The notes beneath the pieces are model-generated. The model ran no database searches, was not told the origin of the DNA, and saw nothing but the letters and a program-made list of their open reading frames with translations. Position numbers and translations under genes: made by a program. From contig JAKLLJ010000231.1 in NCBI GenBank assembly GCA_023150215.1, forward strand, positions 1 to 5,604: 5,604 nt of DNA. Reading direction: 5' to 3'. Below are positions 1 through 5,604 of the stretch, piece by piece (position 1 is the first letter of the stretch; every line of letters begins with the position of its first letter). This DNA comes from Thauera sp. Lineage in GTDB: Bacteria > Pseudomonadota > Gammaproteobacteria > Burkholderiales > Rhodocyclaceae.

Positions 1-1
1 G

Positions 2-133
2 AAGGAGCGTGATCGACATCGCTTCAAGGTGCCGACGCTGAGGAACATCGCCCGCACGGCGCCGTACTTCCACGACGGTTCCACCGCGTCGTTGGACGAA
101 GCCGTGCGGATCATGGCGCGCTATCAGCTCGGG
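2..133 (+). CDS. Di-haem cytochrome c peroxidase, C-terminal fragment (cut at both ends)
   Basis: The reading frame enters from the left edge and gives KERDRHRFKVPTLRNIA, then TAPYFHDGS, then a segment ending ARYQLG at 133. FKVPTLRN followed by TAPYFHDGS and an (I/V)MARYQLG helix is typical of the C-terminal haem domain of periplasmic bacterial di-haem cytochrome c peroxidases (CcpA/MauG family), which reduce hydrogen peroxide with electrons from cytochrome c. About 44 residues of a protein usually over 300 long are visible, and no CXXCH haem site lies inside the window. Family members normally continue about 20 more residues and stop. Here the frame stays open to 1309 but stops looking like a peroxidase after 133, where the opposite strand begins to read as ComEC. 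The fragment therefore lacks its natural end. The family call is fairly sure; the exact member is not. Expression and function cannot be judged. Confidence 0.78.
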
Positions 134-136
134 TTC
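118..136. other. Breakpoint joining peroxidase 3' end to comEC 5' part in opposite orientation
   Basis: Left of about 125 the plus strand reads as peroxidase (ending MARYQLG at 133). Right of about 133 the minus strand reads as ComEC (ending EIEPEL at 125). The two readings use the same codon register on opposite strands and meet within a few bases, so the exact crossover cannot be set closer than about 118-136. No inverted repeat, transposase end or target duplication is visible here. The cause may be a real inversion, translocation or deletion, or a chimeric join in amplification or assembly. Confidence 0.7.
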
Positions 137-487
137 GATCTCGAACACGAAGCGCCCGCCGCGCTCACCCTGCTGGGGCAGACTCGCCACCCGCCCACGC
201 ACGTCGAGGTCGATGCCTTCGAGGCGGCCGTCGAGCGCGCTCGCAAGGCGCAGTTCCGCACGCCACGCCGCCCACGCCACGCCGACGCCGAACGCGAACA
301 GCGCCGCGAGGGCGACGCGGGCGATCCGACGCCCGCGCCCTTCGCCTGCCGCAGGGCCCGCGAAGGCCAGGCGGAGCCCGCCCGCAAGCACGAGCAACAA
401 CCCGCCTGCGGCCACGCGGCCGTCGAGCGTCGCAGCGGTCTGCACCAGGCAGACCCCGAGCAGGAAGGCCGTCGCTTCGATCCTCAT
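125..487 (-). CDS. comEC: ComEC/Rec2 competence protein, N-terminal fragment
   Basis: ComEC is the inner-membrane channel that carries single-stranded DNA into the cytoplasm during natural transformation; full-length betaproteobacterial proteins are about 750-850 residues. The minus frame from ATG at 487 gives a hydrophobic N-terminus (about residues 3-17 and 27-44), a further hydrophobic stretch at about 57-75 and AWAAWRAELRLA at 71-82. The start of the periplasmic OB-like domain (DUF4131) follows, with VASLPQQGERGGRFVFEIEP at 100-119. The WRAELRLA and VASLPQ..ERG..F.FE pattern is characteristic of this N-terminal region. Beyond about residue 121 the frame stays open to the window edge, but its sequence is the antisense of the peroxidase, so comEC is truncated at the breakpoint. 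A GGAGGT lies 25 nt upstream of ATG 487. A TTG at 496 is in frame and 16 nt from it, so the start is not certain. The gene is divergent from the DUF2062 gene. Confidence 0.85.
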
Positions 488-540
488 GGACGGCAATCAT
501 GCCAAATGAATTACCTCCGCGACACTCCCACGCGCAAAAA

Positions 541-612
541 TTCGCGGCTGCCGCCGCTCCTACAGCCCCCCGCATTCGGGCCTACCTGTAGGAGCGGCGG
601 AAGCCGCGAACC
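541..612. repeat. REPIN-like inverted pair of REP-type repeats
   Basis: The right arm, 586-612, reads CTGTAGGAGCGGCGG then AAGCCGCGAACC. The left arm, 541-565, is the reverse complement of the same element, ending CCGCTCCTACAG. Over 25 bases the arms match at 24 positions, with a 20-base spacer at 566-585, so the DNA or RNA could form a long hairpin. Each arm also has its own small stem (GCGGC and GCCGC). GTAGGAGCGGC...GCCGCGA repeats are known as abundant intergenic REP-type elements in several proteobacteria, and paired inverted copies (REPINs) are moved by RAYT transposases encoded elsewhere. No RAYT gene is in the window. The element sits between the divergent comEC and DUF2062 starts. 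Confidence 0.85.
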
Positions 613-644
613 ACCGGTGCGGATCACCCCGCGCTTCGGCCTGC

Positions 645-668
645 CTGGAGCGGCGCAAGCCGCGAACC
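645..668 (+). repeat. Degenerate third REP-type copy
   Basis: This stretch reads CTGGAGCGGCGCAAGCCGCG followed by AACC. It matches the arm at 586-612 except for loss of the TAG near its start and a change in the loop. The match extends upstream: 571-585 (cgcattcgggcctac) resembles 630-644 (cgcgcttcggcctgc), so about 40 bases appear duplicated in tandem with a period near 58 bases. It looks like a decayed direct copy of the right half of the REPIN. Confidence 0.7.
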
Positions 669-769
669 TTGTCGGCCTCTCCAGCTCCAAACGCCGTCTC
701 ACGACGCATCTGCGCGTAGGCGCGCGCGCCCGGCGAACGAATCGCCACCCGCGCGGTCCGAACGCCGCA

Positions 770-1309
770 ATGCGCAAGCACCTCAAACGCTTCCTTCCCG
801 ACCACCGCAGCGTCAGCGAGAACCGCTGGCTGCGTCCGTTCGCGTCCACACTGCTGCATCCGCGCCTGTGGCACCTGAACCGCCATTCGGCGGCGGGTGC
901 GGTGGCGGTCGGCATGTTTTGCGGTCTGATCCCGGGTCCGCTGCAGATGGCGAGCGCGGCGCTGTGCTGCGTGCTGTTCCGGGTCAACCTGCCGCTTGCG
1001 CTGCTCACCACGCTGTACAGCAACCCGCTCACCATCGTGCCGCTTTACATGCTTGCGTTCGGTCTCGGCAGCCTGCTGGTCGGCAACGGCGAGCTGACGT
1101 TCACGCCTCCCCCCGAGCTAGGCGGCTTCGATCCGGCGCGGTGGGCGAGCGACCTCGCCTCGTGGGCGATGGCGCTCGGCCGCCCGTTGGCGGTCGGCCT
1201 GATCGCGCTCGCAGCCGGTCTGTCACTGCTGTCCTACCTGGCGGTGCGCTGGGGGTGGCGGCTATGGCTGATGCGCCAGTGGCGCCGGCGGCACGCGCCG
1301 CCGGCCTGA
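770..1309 (+). CDS. DUF2062 family inner-membrane protein
   Basis: The product is 179 residues. It opens with a basic segment, MRKHLKRFLPDHRSV, followed by LLHPRLWHLNRHS at 28-40. Hydrophobic stretches follow at about 42-58, 62-80, 84-106 and 137-160, and the tail is Arg-rich (WRRRH). The core GLIPGPLQM at 52-60 and TLYSNPLTIVPLY at 81-93 are the conserved DUF2062 motifs. The family's biochemical role is not established, so none is assigned. The gene diverges from comEC and converges on the chemoreceptor gene with 18 bp between stop codons. The frame is open far upstream, but the upstream part translates the REP-type repeats and antisense comEC, so the ATG at 770, which gives the usual family N-terminus, was chosen. 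No good Shine-Dalgarno sequence precedes it, and I see no convincing promoter. Confidence 0.93.
   Translation: MRKHLKRFLPDHRSVSENRWLRPFASTLLHPRLWHLNRHSAAGAVAVGMFCGLIPGPLQMASAALCCVLFRVNLPLALLTTLYSNPLTIVPLYMLAFGLGSLLVGNGELTFTPPPELGGFDPARWASDLASWAMALGRPLAVGLIALAAGLSLLSYLAVRWGWRLWLMRQWRRRHAPPA
1284..1305. terminator. GC-rich hairpin at the end of the DUF2062 gene (possible 3'-end structure)
   Basis: GCCGGCGGC at 1284-1292 and GCCGCCGGC at 1297-1305 form a perfect 9-bp stem with the 4-base loop ACGC. It covers the last codons of the DUF2062 gene just before its stop and lies a few bases past the stop of the convergent chemoreceptor gene. Neither side has a T-run, so it is not a classical intrinsic terminator. 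It may slow RNA polymerase, protect 3' ends of either transcript, or be a chance product of Ala/Arg/Pro codons. Confidence 0.35.
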
Positions 1310-1327
1310 GCGACTGCGCTGCCGCGA

Positions 1328-3352
1328 TCAGACGCGGAAGCGGCTGGCCTGTTCGCGCAGCGTGCTGGCGAGCTGTTCCAGGGTGGTCGCGGTCGACGCG
1401 GTGTCGCGCACCACGCCGCTGTTGTGCTCGGCCATGTCGGCGATGCGCTCGATGTTGCGCGCGATATCGCTGCTGGCGAGGCTCTGTTCATGCAGTGCAG
1501 TGGAGATCTCGCGCACCGCGGTCAGCACCTGCTCGGCCCCCGAGTTGATCTGCGTCATCGAAGCGCCCGCACGGTTGCTCATCTCGACACCGTCACGCAC
1601 CCGCTGCACCCCCTGCTGCATGGTATCGACCGCACGCGCGGTGCCCTGGCGGATTGCCGCCACCATGCCGCCGATCTCCTGGGTCGCGAGCGAAGTGCGC
1701 TCGGCGAGCTTGCGCACCTCATCGGCCACCACCGCGAAGCCGCGCCCGGTCTCGCCGGCGCGCGCCGCCTCGATCGCGGCATTGAGCGCGAGCAGGTTGG
1801 TCTGGTCGGCGATATCGCGGATCGAATCGACGATCGCATTGATCTGGCGCGACTTCTCGCCGAGCTCACGGATCGCCTCGCTCGACAGGTCCACCGCTTC
1901 GGCGATGCGCTCCATCTCGGCGACCGATTTTTCCATCACGCGACGCCCTTCCTGCGACAGGTGGCCGGAGTCCTCGGCGAGCTGTTGCGCGGTGGCGGCG
2001 TGATGGGCAATGCCATCGACCCCGCGCGACATCTCCTCGACCGCGGCCGCCACGCCCGACGCGGCGTCACTCTGCGTCTCGGAACCTTCCAGCACGCGGC
2101 GCGCAGAGGCGGCCATGTCGGTCGCGGCGCTGCCGACGTGCTCGGCGCCGAACTGGATCTCGCGGATCAGGCCGGCGACGTGATCGGCCATCGCATTGAA
2201 CTGGCGCGCCACCTCGGCGAGTTCGTCGCGCGCCGAAAACACCACCCGGCTGCGATAGTCGCCGGCCGCGAAGGCCTGCGCCCCGACCGACAGCTCGCGA
2301 ACCGAGCGCACGATGGCCAGATAGACACCGATGAAGAGATAGCCGGCAAGCAGCATCGCCACCACCGACACCGCGACCTGCGTGTTCAGGCGCGTGCTCA
2401 GCGCCTGCCTGCGGGCCTCGAGCAGGCGACCGACCTCGGGCCTGAGCACCTCATTGAAATTGCGCACCGCGGTATCGATCGAGCGCGTGACCAGATCGAA
2501 GAACTCGGCCGAGCCGATCCCGAAGCCCTGGTCGATCAGCTCGCGGACGGTCGTGCTGCGGACCTCGGCCACGCCCGCAGAAATTTCACGCCCCATGCCC
2601 TCGACCCGCGACGCGAGCGTGGCGTTGGCCGCGGCGGTACGGTGCAGGCGCTCGAGCAGCGCGGACTCGGCGCGGCCGATCTCGGCCAGCAGCGCGACGA
2701 TGGCATGCTCGTCGCCGCGCGACAGCTCGCGGCGGGCACTGATGCGGGTGCCGCGCGCGCGCAACTGGCCGAGGCGCTCGCTCAGTTCGGGCAGGGTGGT
2801 GAGCAGCGGTCCGATCAGGTTGGCACGCGCCGCATCGGGATCGAGCGCGAGCCCCGAGGCGTCACCGAGCTCGGCAAGCCAGCGCAACAGGCCGTCGATC
2901 GTCGTCGTGTGGGCGCGGAAGTTGTCGGGCCCGGACAGCGACAGCCCGGAATCGGCCAGGCGGACAAGTTCGCCACGCTGCATCTGCCAGCCCTGCTGCA
3001 ATTTTGCCCAGCTGGCGTCGGCAGCGATCGCGGCATCGAGCGCAGCGATCGTCGCGCGCAGGTCGGCGGCCTTCTGCTCGCGCTTGGGCGCCAGTTCTTC
3101 GCTGCCTCCGAGCACGCCCGCCGACAGCCCCCGGTGCTGCTGGGTGTTGAGGACCACCGCAAAGCCGGCGTCGAACAGCGCCAAGCCGCTGATCTGACGC
3201 TCGGTGACGTCGATCTGATCGCGCAAGCTGGTGAAGATCTGCGTCAGCATGACCAAGGAAGCCGCCGCGCAGACAAGAATGATGAGGCCGAACTTGAGCG
3301 GATAGCTGAGGCGGTCGAGGAGGCGAACAGCGGGCAGGAAAAGCAGTTTCAT
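1328..3352 (-). CDS. Methyl-accepting chemotaxis protein with NIT-like periplasmic domain
   Basis: This is a 674-residue transmembrane chemoreceptor that would signal through CheW and CheA to the flagellar motor. Domains in order: a short cytoplasmic start; membrane segment 1 at about 20-38; a helical periplasmic domain of about 285 residues; membrane segment 2 at about 325-347; HAMP at about 348-400; and the MCP signalling domain at 405-674. The conserved hairpin tip is at about 512-545 (DQTNLLALNAAIEAARAGE, then GRGFAVVADEVRKLAERT). Near the start of the periplasmic part, QQHRGLSAGVLGG at 71-83 followed by KREQKAADLRATI matches the NIT (nitrate/nitrite-sensing) domain pattern; the actual ligand is unknown. 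The C-terminus, REQASRFRV, lacks the NWETF-type pentapeptide that tethers CheR and CheB. ATG 3352 was chosen because a frame-open extension to 3451 would read through the sigma-28 promoter. It lies co-directionally after lolD, 286 bp away. Confidence 0.96.
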   Translation of the reverse strand: MKLLFLPAVRLLDRLSYPLKFGLIILVCAAASLVMLTQIFTSLRDQIDVTERQISGLALFDAGFAVVLNTQQHRGLSAGVLGGSEELAPKREQKAADLRATIAALDAAIAADASWAKLQQGWQMQRGELVRLADSGLSLSGPDNFRAHTTTIDGLLRWLAELGDASGLALDPDAARANLIGPLLTTLPELSERLGQLRARGTRISARRELSRGDEHAIVALLAEIGRAESALLERLHRTAAANATLASRVEGMGREISAGVAEVRSTTVRELIDQGFGIGSAEFFDLVTRSIDTAVRNFNEVLRPEVGRLLEARRQALSTRLNTQVAVSVVAMLLAGYLFIGVYLAIVRSVRELSVGAQAFAAGDYRSRVVFSARDELAEVARQFNAMADHVAGLIREIQFGAEHVGSAATDMAASARRVLEGSETQSDAASGVAAAVEEMSRGVDGIAHHAATAQQLAEDSGHLSQEGRRVMEKSVAEMERIAEAVDLSSEAIRELGEKSRQINAIVDSIRDIADQTNLLALNAAIEAARAGETGRGFAVVADEVRKLAERTSLATQEIGGMVAAIRQGTARAVDTMQQGVQRVRDGVEMSNRAGASMTQINSGAEQVLTAVREISTALHEQSLASSDIARNIERIADMAEHNSGVVRDTASTATTLEQLASTLREQASRFRV

Positions 3353-3399
3353 GGCTGTAATCGCGGCCCGACGGCCGGAAGTGATTGAGGTTGTGGATC

Positions 3400-3426
3400 T
3401 TATCGGCGGCAGGATGCAAAACTTTA
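3400..3426 (-). promoter_or_regulatory. Sigma-28 (FliA) flagellar-class promoter of the chemoreceptor gene
   Basis: On the minus strand the -35 box TAAAGTTT (3426-3419) is followed by an 11-base spacer (3418-3408) and the -10 box GCCGATAA (3407-3400). This equals the enterobacterial FliA consensus TAAAGTTT-N11-GCCGATAA at all 16 box positions and in spacing. Transcription should start about 5-8 bases past the -10 box, near 3393, leaving a leader of about 40 nt before ATG 3352. That placement supports this start and puts the receptor in the late flagellar/chemotaxis regulon, apart from the lol operon upstream. Confidence 0.92.
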
Positions 3427-3581
3427 CAACTCGTTCGCGGCAACGGCGCAATCACCACCGCGACGCACGCCTGCACGCGTGCGGCTTGCGTGCGGATCAA
3501 CAGCTCGCGGCGGCGTGGATTGCAGGCGCCGTGTTCGCGCCTTCCGGCGCTCCACAGAGGCCGGCACGGCTTGCGAAGGCG

Positions 3582-3608
3582 CTGTAGGAGCGGCGGCAGC
3601 CGCGAGCC
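3582..3608 (+). repeat. Solo REP-type repeat downstream of lolD
   Basis: CTGTAGGAGCGGCGG then CAGCCGCGAGCC matches the arms of the pair at 541-612 with only one or two differences. Its GCGGC/GCCGC stem (3590-3594 with 3599-3603) has a 4-base loop. It starts about 30 bases past the lolD stop on that gene's strand, so it may end up in the lolD mRNA tail as a stabilising or terminating structure; no T-run follows. The rest of 3427-3581 shows no gene or clear site apart from a short palindrome, GCACGCGTGC, near 3473. Confidence 0.8.
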
Positions 3609-3638
3609 TTTCACTGCGGCGACGGCCTCACCGCCACC

Positions 3639-4340
3639 CTAGCTGCCCAGCCGCCCGTCCACCAGGCGTAGGGTGCGCTGCGCGCGCGCCGCCAGCGTCT
3701 CGTCGTGGGTGACGATCACGAAGCTGGTGGCGAGGCGTTCGTTGAGCGACAGCATCAGGTCGAACACCGCGCCCGCAGTGCGGCGATCGAGGTTGCCGGT
3801 GGGTTCGTCGGCGAGCACGCAGGCGGGCTGGGTGACGAGCGCGCGGGCGATCGCGGCGCGCTGGCGCTCGCCGCCCGAAAGCTCGCCCGGCGCATGATCG
3901 AGCCGATGGCCGAGCCCGACCTCGCGCAGCATCTCCGCCGCCCACTCGTCAGCCTCGGCGCGCGCCACGCGACGGATGTAGAGCGGCATCGCGACGTTCT
4001 CGAGCGCGGAGAATTCCGGCAGCAGGTGATGGAACTGGTAGACGAAACCGAGCGCAGCGTTGCGCAGCTGGCCACGTTCGCGCTCCGACAACCCGGAAAA
4101 GTCCCGCCCCATCAGCCGCACCGAACCGGCGCTCGGCACATCCAGGCCGCCGAGCAGGTGCATCAGCGTGCTCTTGCCCGACCCGGAAGCGCCCACGATC
4201 GCCACCCGCTCGCCGCGCAACACGTCCAGGTCGACGCTGTCGAGCACCCGCACCGCGTCCGCACCTTCACGATAATGCTTGGACAGCCCGGTGCACGACA
4301 CCACCGCGGCGGGCGCGCCGCCGTTCAAGGGCTTACTCAT
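3639..4340 (-). CDS. lolD: Lipoprotein-releasing ABC transporter ATP-binding protein LolD
   Basis: LolD is the cytoplasmic ATPase of the Lol system, which extracts outer-membrane lipoproteins from the inner membrane and passes them to LolA. The 233-residue product has the usual family length and all the ABC motifs: Walker A GASGSGKST at 50-58, Q-loop at Q102 in VYQFHHLLPEFSALENV, signature LSGGERQRAAIARAL at 154-168, Walker B VLADE at 175-179 with catalytic Glu179, D-loop NLD at 183-185, and switch His212 in VTHDE. The QFHHLLPEF segment is the LolD form, setting it apart from the related MacB and FtsE. The start overlaps the end of the permease gene by 8 nt (TATGAGTAA), and GGAGG at 4350-4354 sits 9 nt upstream, so translational coupling in a permease-lolD operon is likely. 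It ends with TAG at 3639. Confidence 0.97.
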   Translation of the reverse strand: MSKPLNGGAPAAVVSCTGLSKHYREGADAVRVLDSVDLDVLRGERVAIVGASGSGKSTLMHLLGGLDVPSAGSVRLMGRDFSGLSERERGQLRNAALGFVYQFHHLLPEFSALENVAMPLYIRRVARAEADEWAAEMLREVGLGHRLDHAPGELSGGERQRAAIARALVTQPACVLADEPTGNLDRRTAGAVFDLMLSLNERLATSFVIVTHDETLAARAQRTLRLVDGRLGS

Positions 4341-5589
4341 AGCGCAGCGCCTCCGCCGGATTCACCTTCGATGCGCGCCAGCTCGGGTAGAGCGCCGCGA
4401 GCAGGGTCAGCACGAAGGAGACGGTGACGATCGAGCTCACGTCCGAACCAAGCACCTTCGAGGGCAGCTCGTTGATGTAATAGATTTCCTTGTTCCATAG
4501 CGTGGCCCCGGTGAGGGTCTCGAGCGCCGGGATCACCACGTCGAGGTTGTGTGCGATCGCCAGCCCGCCCGCCACCCCGGCGGCCAGCCCGACCAGGCCG
4601 ATCACCGAGCCCTGCAGCACGAAGATCGCCATGATCGAGGCCGGGCTCGCGCCCAGCGTGCGCAGGATGGCGATGTCGGCGTATTTTTCCTGCACCGCCA
4701 TCACCAGCGTGGACACGATGTTGAACGCCGCGACCGCGACGATCAGGAAGAGGATCAGCGTCATCATGGTCTTCTCGAGCGCCACCGCGCGGAAGAAGTT
4801 GGCGTGGCTGCGCGTCCAGTCGGCGACGACGAGGCCCGGCTCGCTGATCGTCATCGCCAGCTCGCGCGCCACCCGCGGCGCGGCGAACAGGTCGTCGAGC
4901 TTGAGACGCACGCCGCTCACCGCATCGCCCAGCCGGTACAAGGCCTGCGCGTCGGCAAGGTGCACCAGCGCCAGGCTGGAGTCGTACTCGTACATGCCGG
5001 CCTCGAAGATGCCCACCACCTCGAACTGCTTGACCCGTGGCAACACCGCCGCCGGCGTCACCAGTCCCTGCGGCGCGATCAGCGTGACCTTGTCGCCGAG
5101 CCGCACGCGCAGCGCCACGGCGAGGTCGCGCCCGAGCACGATGCCGAAACGCCCGGCGTGCAGCGCGTCGAAGCTGCCAGCCTGCATGTAGCGGCCAAAG
5201 TCCGCCACCTTGTCCTCCTCGGCGGGAATCACACCGCGCACCAGGACGCCACGCACGCCCTCGTCGAAGGACAGCATGCCCTGCTCCTGCACATAGGGCG
5301 CCGCCGCGCGCACCGACGGATGCTGCTGCGCCTGCTCGGCCACCTGCTGCCAGGCGCCGAACCCGCCTTCCGGGCTCTGCACCTGCACGTGCGAGGCAAC
5401 GCCGAGGATGCGCGTGCGCAACTCTTCCTGGAAACCGTTCATCACCGACAACACCACGATCAGCGCTGCAACCCCGAGCGCGATGCCGAACATCGACACC
5501 AGGGAGATGAAGGAAATGAAGCGGTTGCGCCCCTGCGCACGCTTGCGCGAGCGCGTGTAGCGCAGACCGACGAGGAGTTCGTAGGGCAT
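4333..5589 (-). CDS. Lipoprotein-releasing ABC transporter permease, LolC/E family
   Basis: The product is 418 residues, the inner-membrane subunit that works with LolD to release lipoproteins to LolA. It has the expected build: an N-terminal amphipathic segment MPYELLVGLRYTRSRK; membrane segment 1 at about 27-50 ending VMNGFQEELRTRILG; a large periplasmic MacB-like domain at about 51-270; and three C-terminal segments at about 272-297, 316-342 and 384-402. Between membrane segments 2 and 3 lies the LolD-contacting EKYADIAILRTLGAS at 301-315. It ends YPSWRASKVNPAEALRYE. The segment from PQG at 173 to LPR at 185 lies where E. coli LolC has the LolA-binding hook, and WTRSHANFF at 258-266 is family-like. 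It may be LolC, LolE or the single hybrid permease (LolF type); no second permease is visible. ATG 5589 was preferred to an in-frame TTG at 5598. The promoter lies beyond the window. Confidence 0.96.
   Translation of the reverse strand: MPYELLVGLRYTRSRKRAQGRNRFISFISLVSMFGIALGVAALIVVLSVMNGFQEELRTRILGVASHVQVQSPEGGFGAWQQVAEQAQQHPSVRAAAPYVQEQGMLSFDEGVRGVLVRGVIPAEEDKVADFGRYMQAGSFDALHAGRFGIVLGRDLAVALRVRLGDKVTLIAPQGLVTPAAVLPRVKQFEVVGIFEAGMYEYDSSLALVHLADAQALYRLGDAVSGVRLKLDDLFAAPRVARELAMTISEPGLVVADWTRSHANFFRAVALEKTMMTLILFLIVAVAAFNIVSTLVMAVQEKYADIAILRTLGASPASIMAIFVLQGSVIGLVGLAAGVAGGLAIAHNLDVVIPALETLTGATLWNKEIYYINELPSKVLGSDVSSIVTVSFVLTLLAALYPSWRASKVNPAEALRYE
4350..4354 (-). promoter_or_regulatory. Shine-Dalgarno site of lolD inside the permease gene
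   Basis: On the minus strand GGAGG lies 9 nt before the lolD ATG and within the last codons of the permease gene. It fixes ATG 4340 as the lolD start and is the clearest ribosome-binding site in the window. With the 8-nt gene overlap it suggests coupled translation of the two subunits. Confidence 0.75.
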
Positions 5590-5604
5590 TGACGACAAGG
5601 TTTC

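Noticed and set aside
515..545. A possible comEC promoter (TTGCGC, 18-base gap, TAATTC on the minus strand)
   Set aside because: The boxes match the sigma-70 consensus only weakly and the -10 overlaps the possible Shine-Dalgarno sequence, so it is not reported as a feature.
511..1035. A 174-codon minus-strand frame containing SRLPPLLQ and RSGGSRE
   Set aside because: These peptides are translations of the REP-type repeats and the rest is antisense to the DUF2062 gene.
29..1309. A 426-codon plus-strand frame linking the peroxidase piece to the DUF2062 protein
   Set aside because: The middle part is antisense to comEC and then translates the REP-type repeats. Only the two ends look like proteins, so this is a fortuitous open frame and not a fusion gene.
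1424..3388. A 654-codon plus-strand frame opposite the chemoreceptor
   Set aside because: It is the exact antisense of a strongly conserved receptor, has His/Arg/Asp-rich composition with no domain, and is expected in GC-rich DNA.
3353..3451. A 33-residue N-terminal extension of the chemoreceptor
   Set aside because: It would span the sigma-28 promoter and start upstream of the predicted transcript start. The extension is Arg-rich and unlike a receptor N-terminus.
3459..3495. Short repeats and a palindrome around GCACGCGTGC
   Set aside because: The arms are short and GC-rich, with no gene-related placement. This is compatible with chance.
4549..5592. A 347-codon plus-strand frame opposite the permease gene
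   Set aside because: It is a low-complexity His/Arg/Gln-rich antisense shadow of the LolC/E-family gene.

Overview
The window is GC-rich chromosomal DNA. It looks like a motile, Gram-negative betaproteobacterium, probably a Rhodocyclales relative such as Thauera, Azoarcus or Aromatoleum. That placement is inferred from the gene order (lol permease, lolD, DUF2062 gene, comEC), protein style, high GC and GTAGGAGCGGC-type palindromic repeats. No marker gene settles the genus.

Layout, left to right. Positions 1 to about 133 encode, on the plus strand, the C-terminal part of a di-haem cytochrome c peroxidase (CcpA/MauG family). At about 125-133 this changes abruptly into the N-terminal part of ComEC, the DNA-uptake channel, on the minus strand (start at 487). 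Both genes are cut there and meet tail to tail, so the point is a rearrangement breakpoint or an assembly chimera. Positions 488-769 hold a REPIN-like inverted pair of REP-type repeats plus a decayed third copy. A DUF2062 membrane protein follows (770-1309, plus). It converges, 18 bp apart, on a long methyl-accepting chemotaxis protein with a NIT-like periplasmic domain (1328-3352, minus). The region 3353-3638 carries a consensus-perfect sigma-28 (FliA) promoter for the chemoreceptor and a solo REP-type repeat. The right third is a minus-strand operon of a LolC/E-family permease (4333-5589) and LolD (3639-4340), overlapping by 8 nt.

How the genes work together. The permease and LolD form the inner-membrane ABC transporter that releases mature lipoproteins to LolA. 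The chemoreceptor is a separate unit on its own flagellar-class promoter, lying between lolD and the DUF2062/comEC pair that I expect next to lol genes in many betaproteobacteria. ComEC and DUF2062 diverge from the repeat-filled spacer. I see no RNA gene, CRISPR array, insertion sequence, phage gene or clearly new multi-gene system. The points most worth checking are the peroxidase/comEC breakpoint, the sigma-28 promoter with its NIT-type receptor, and the REP-type repeats.
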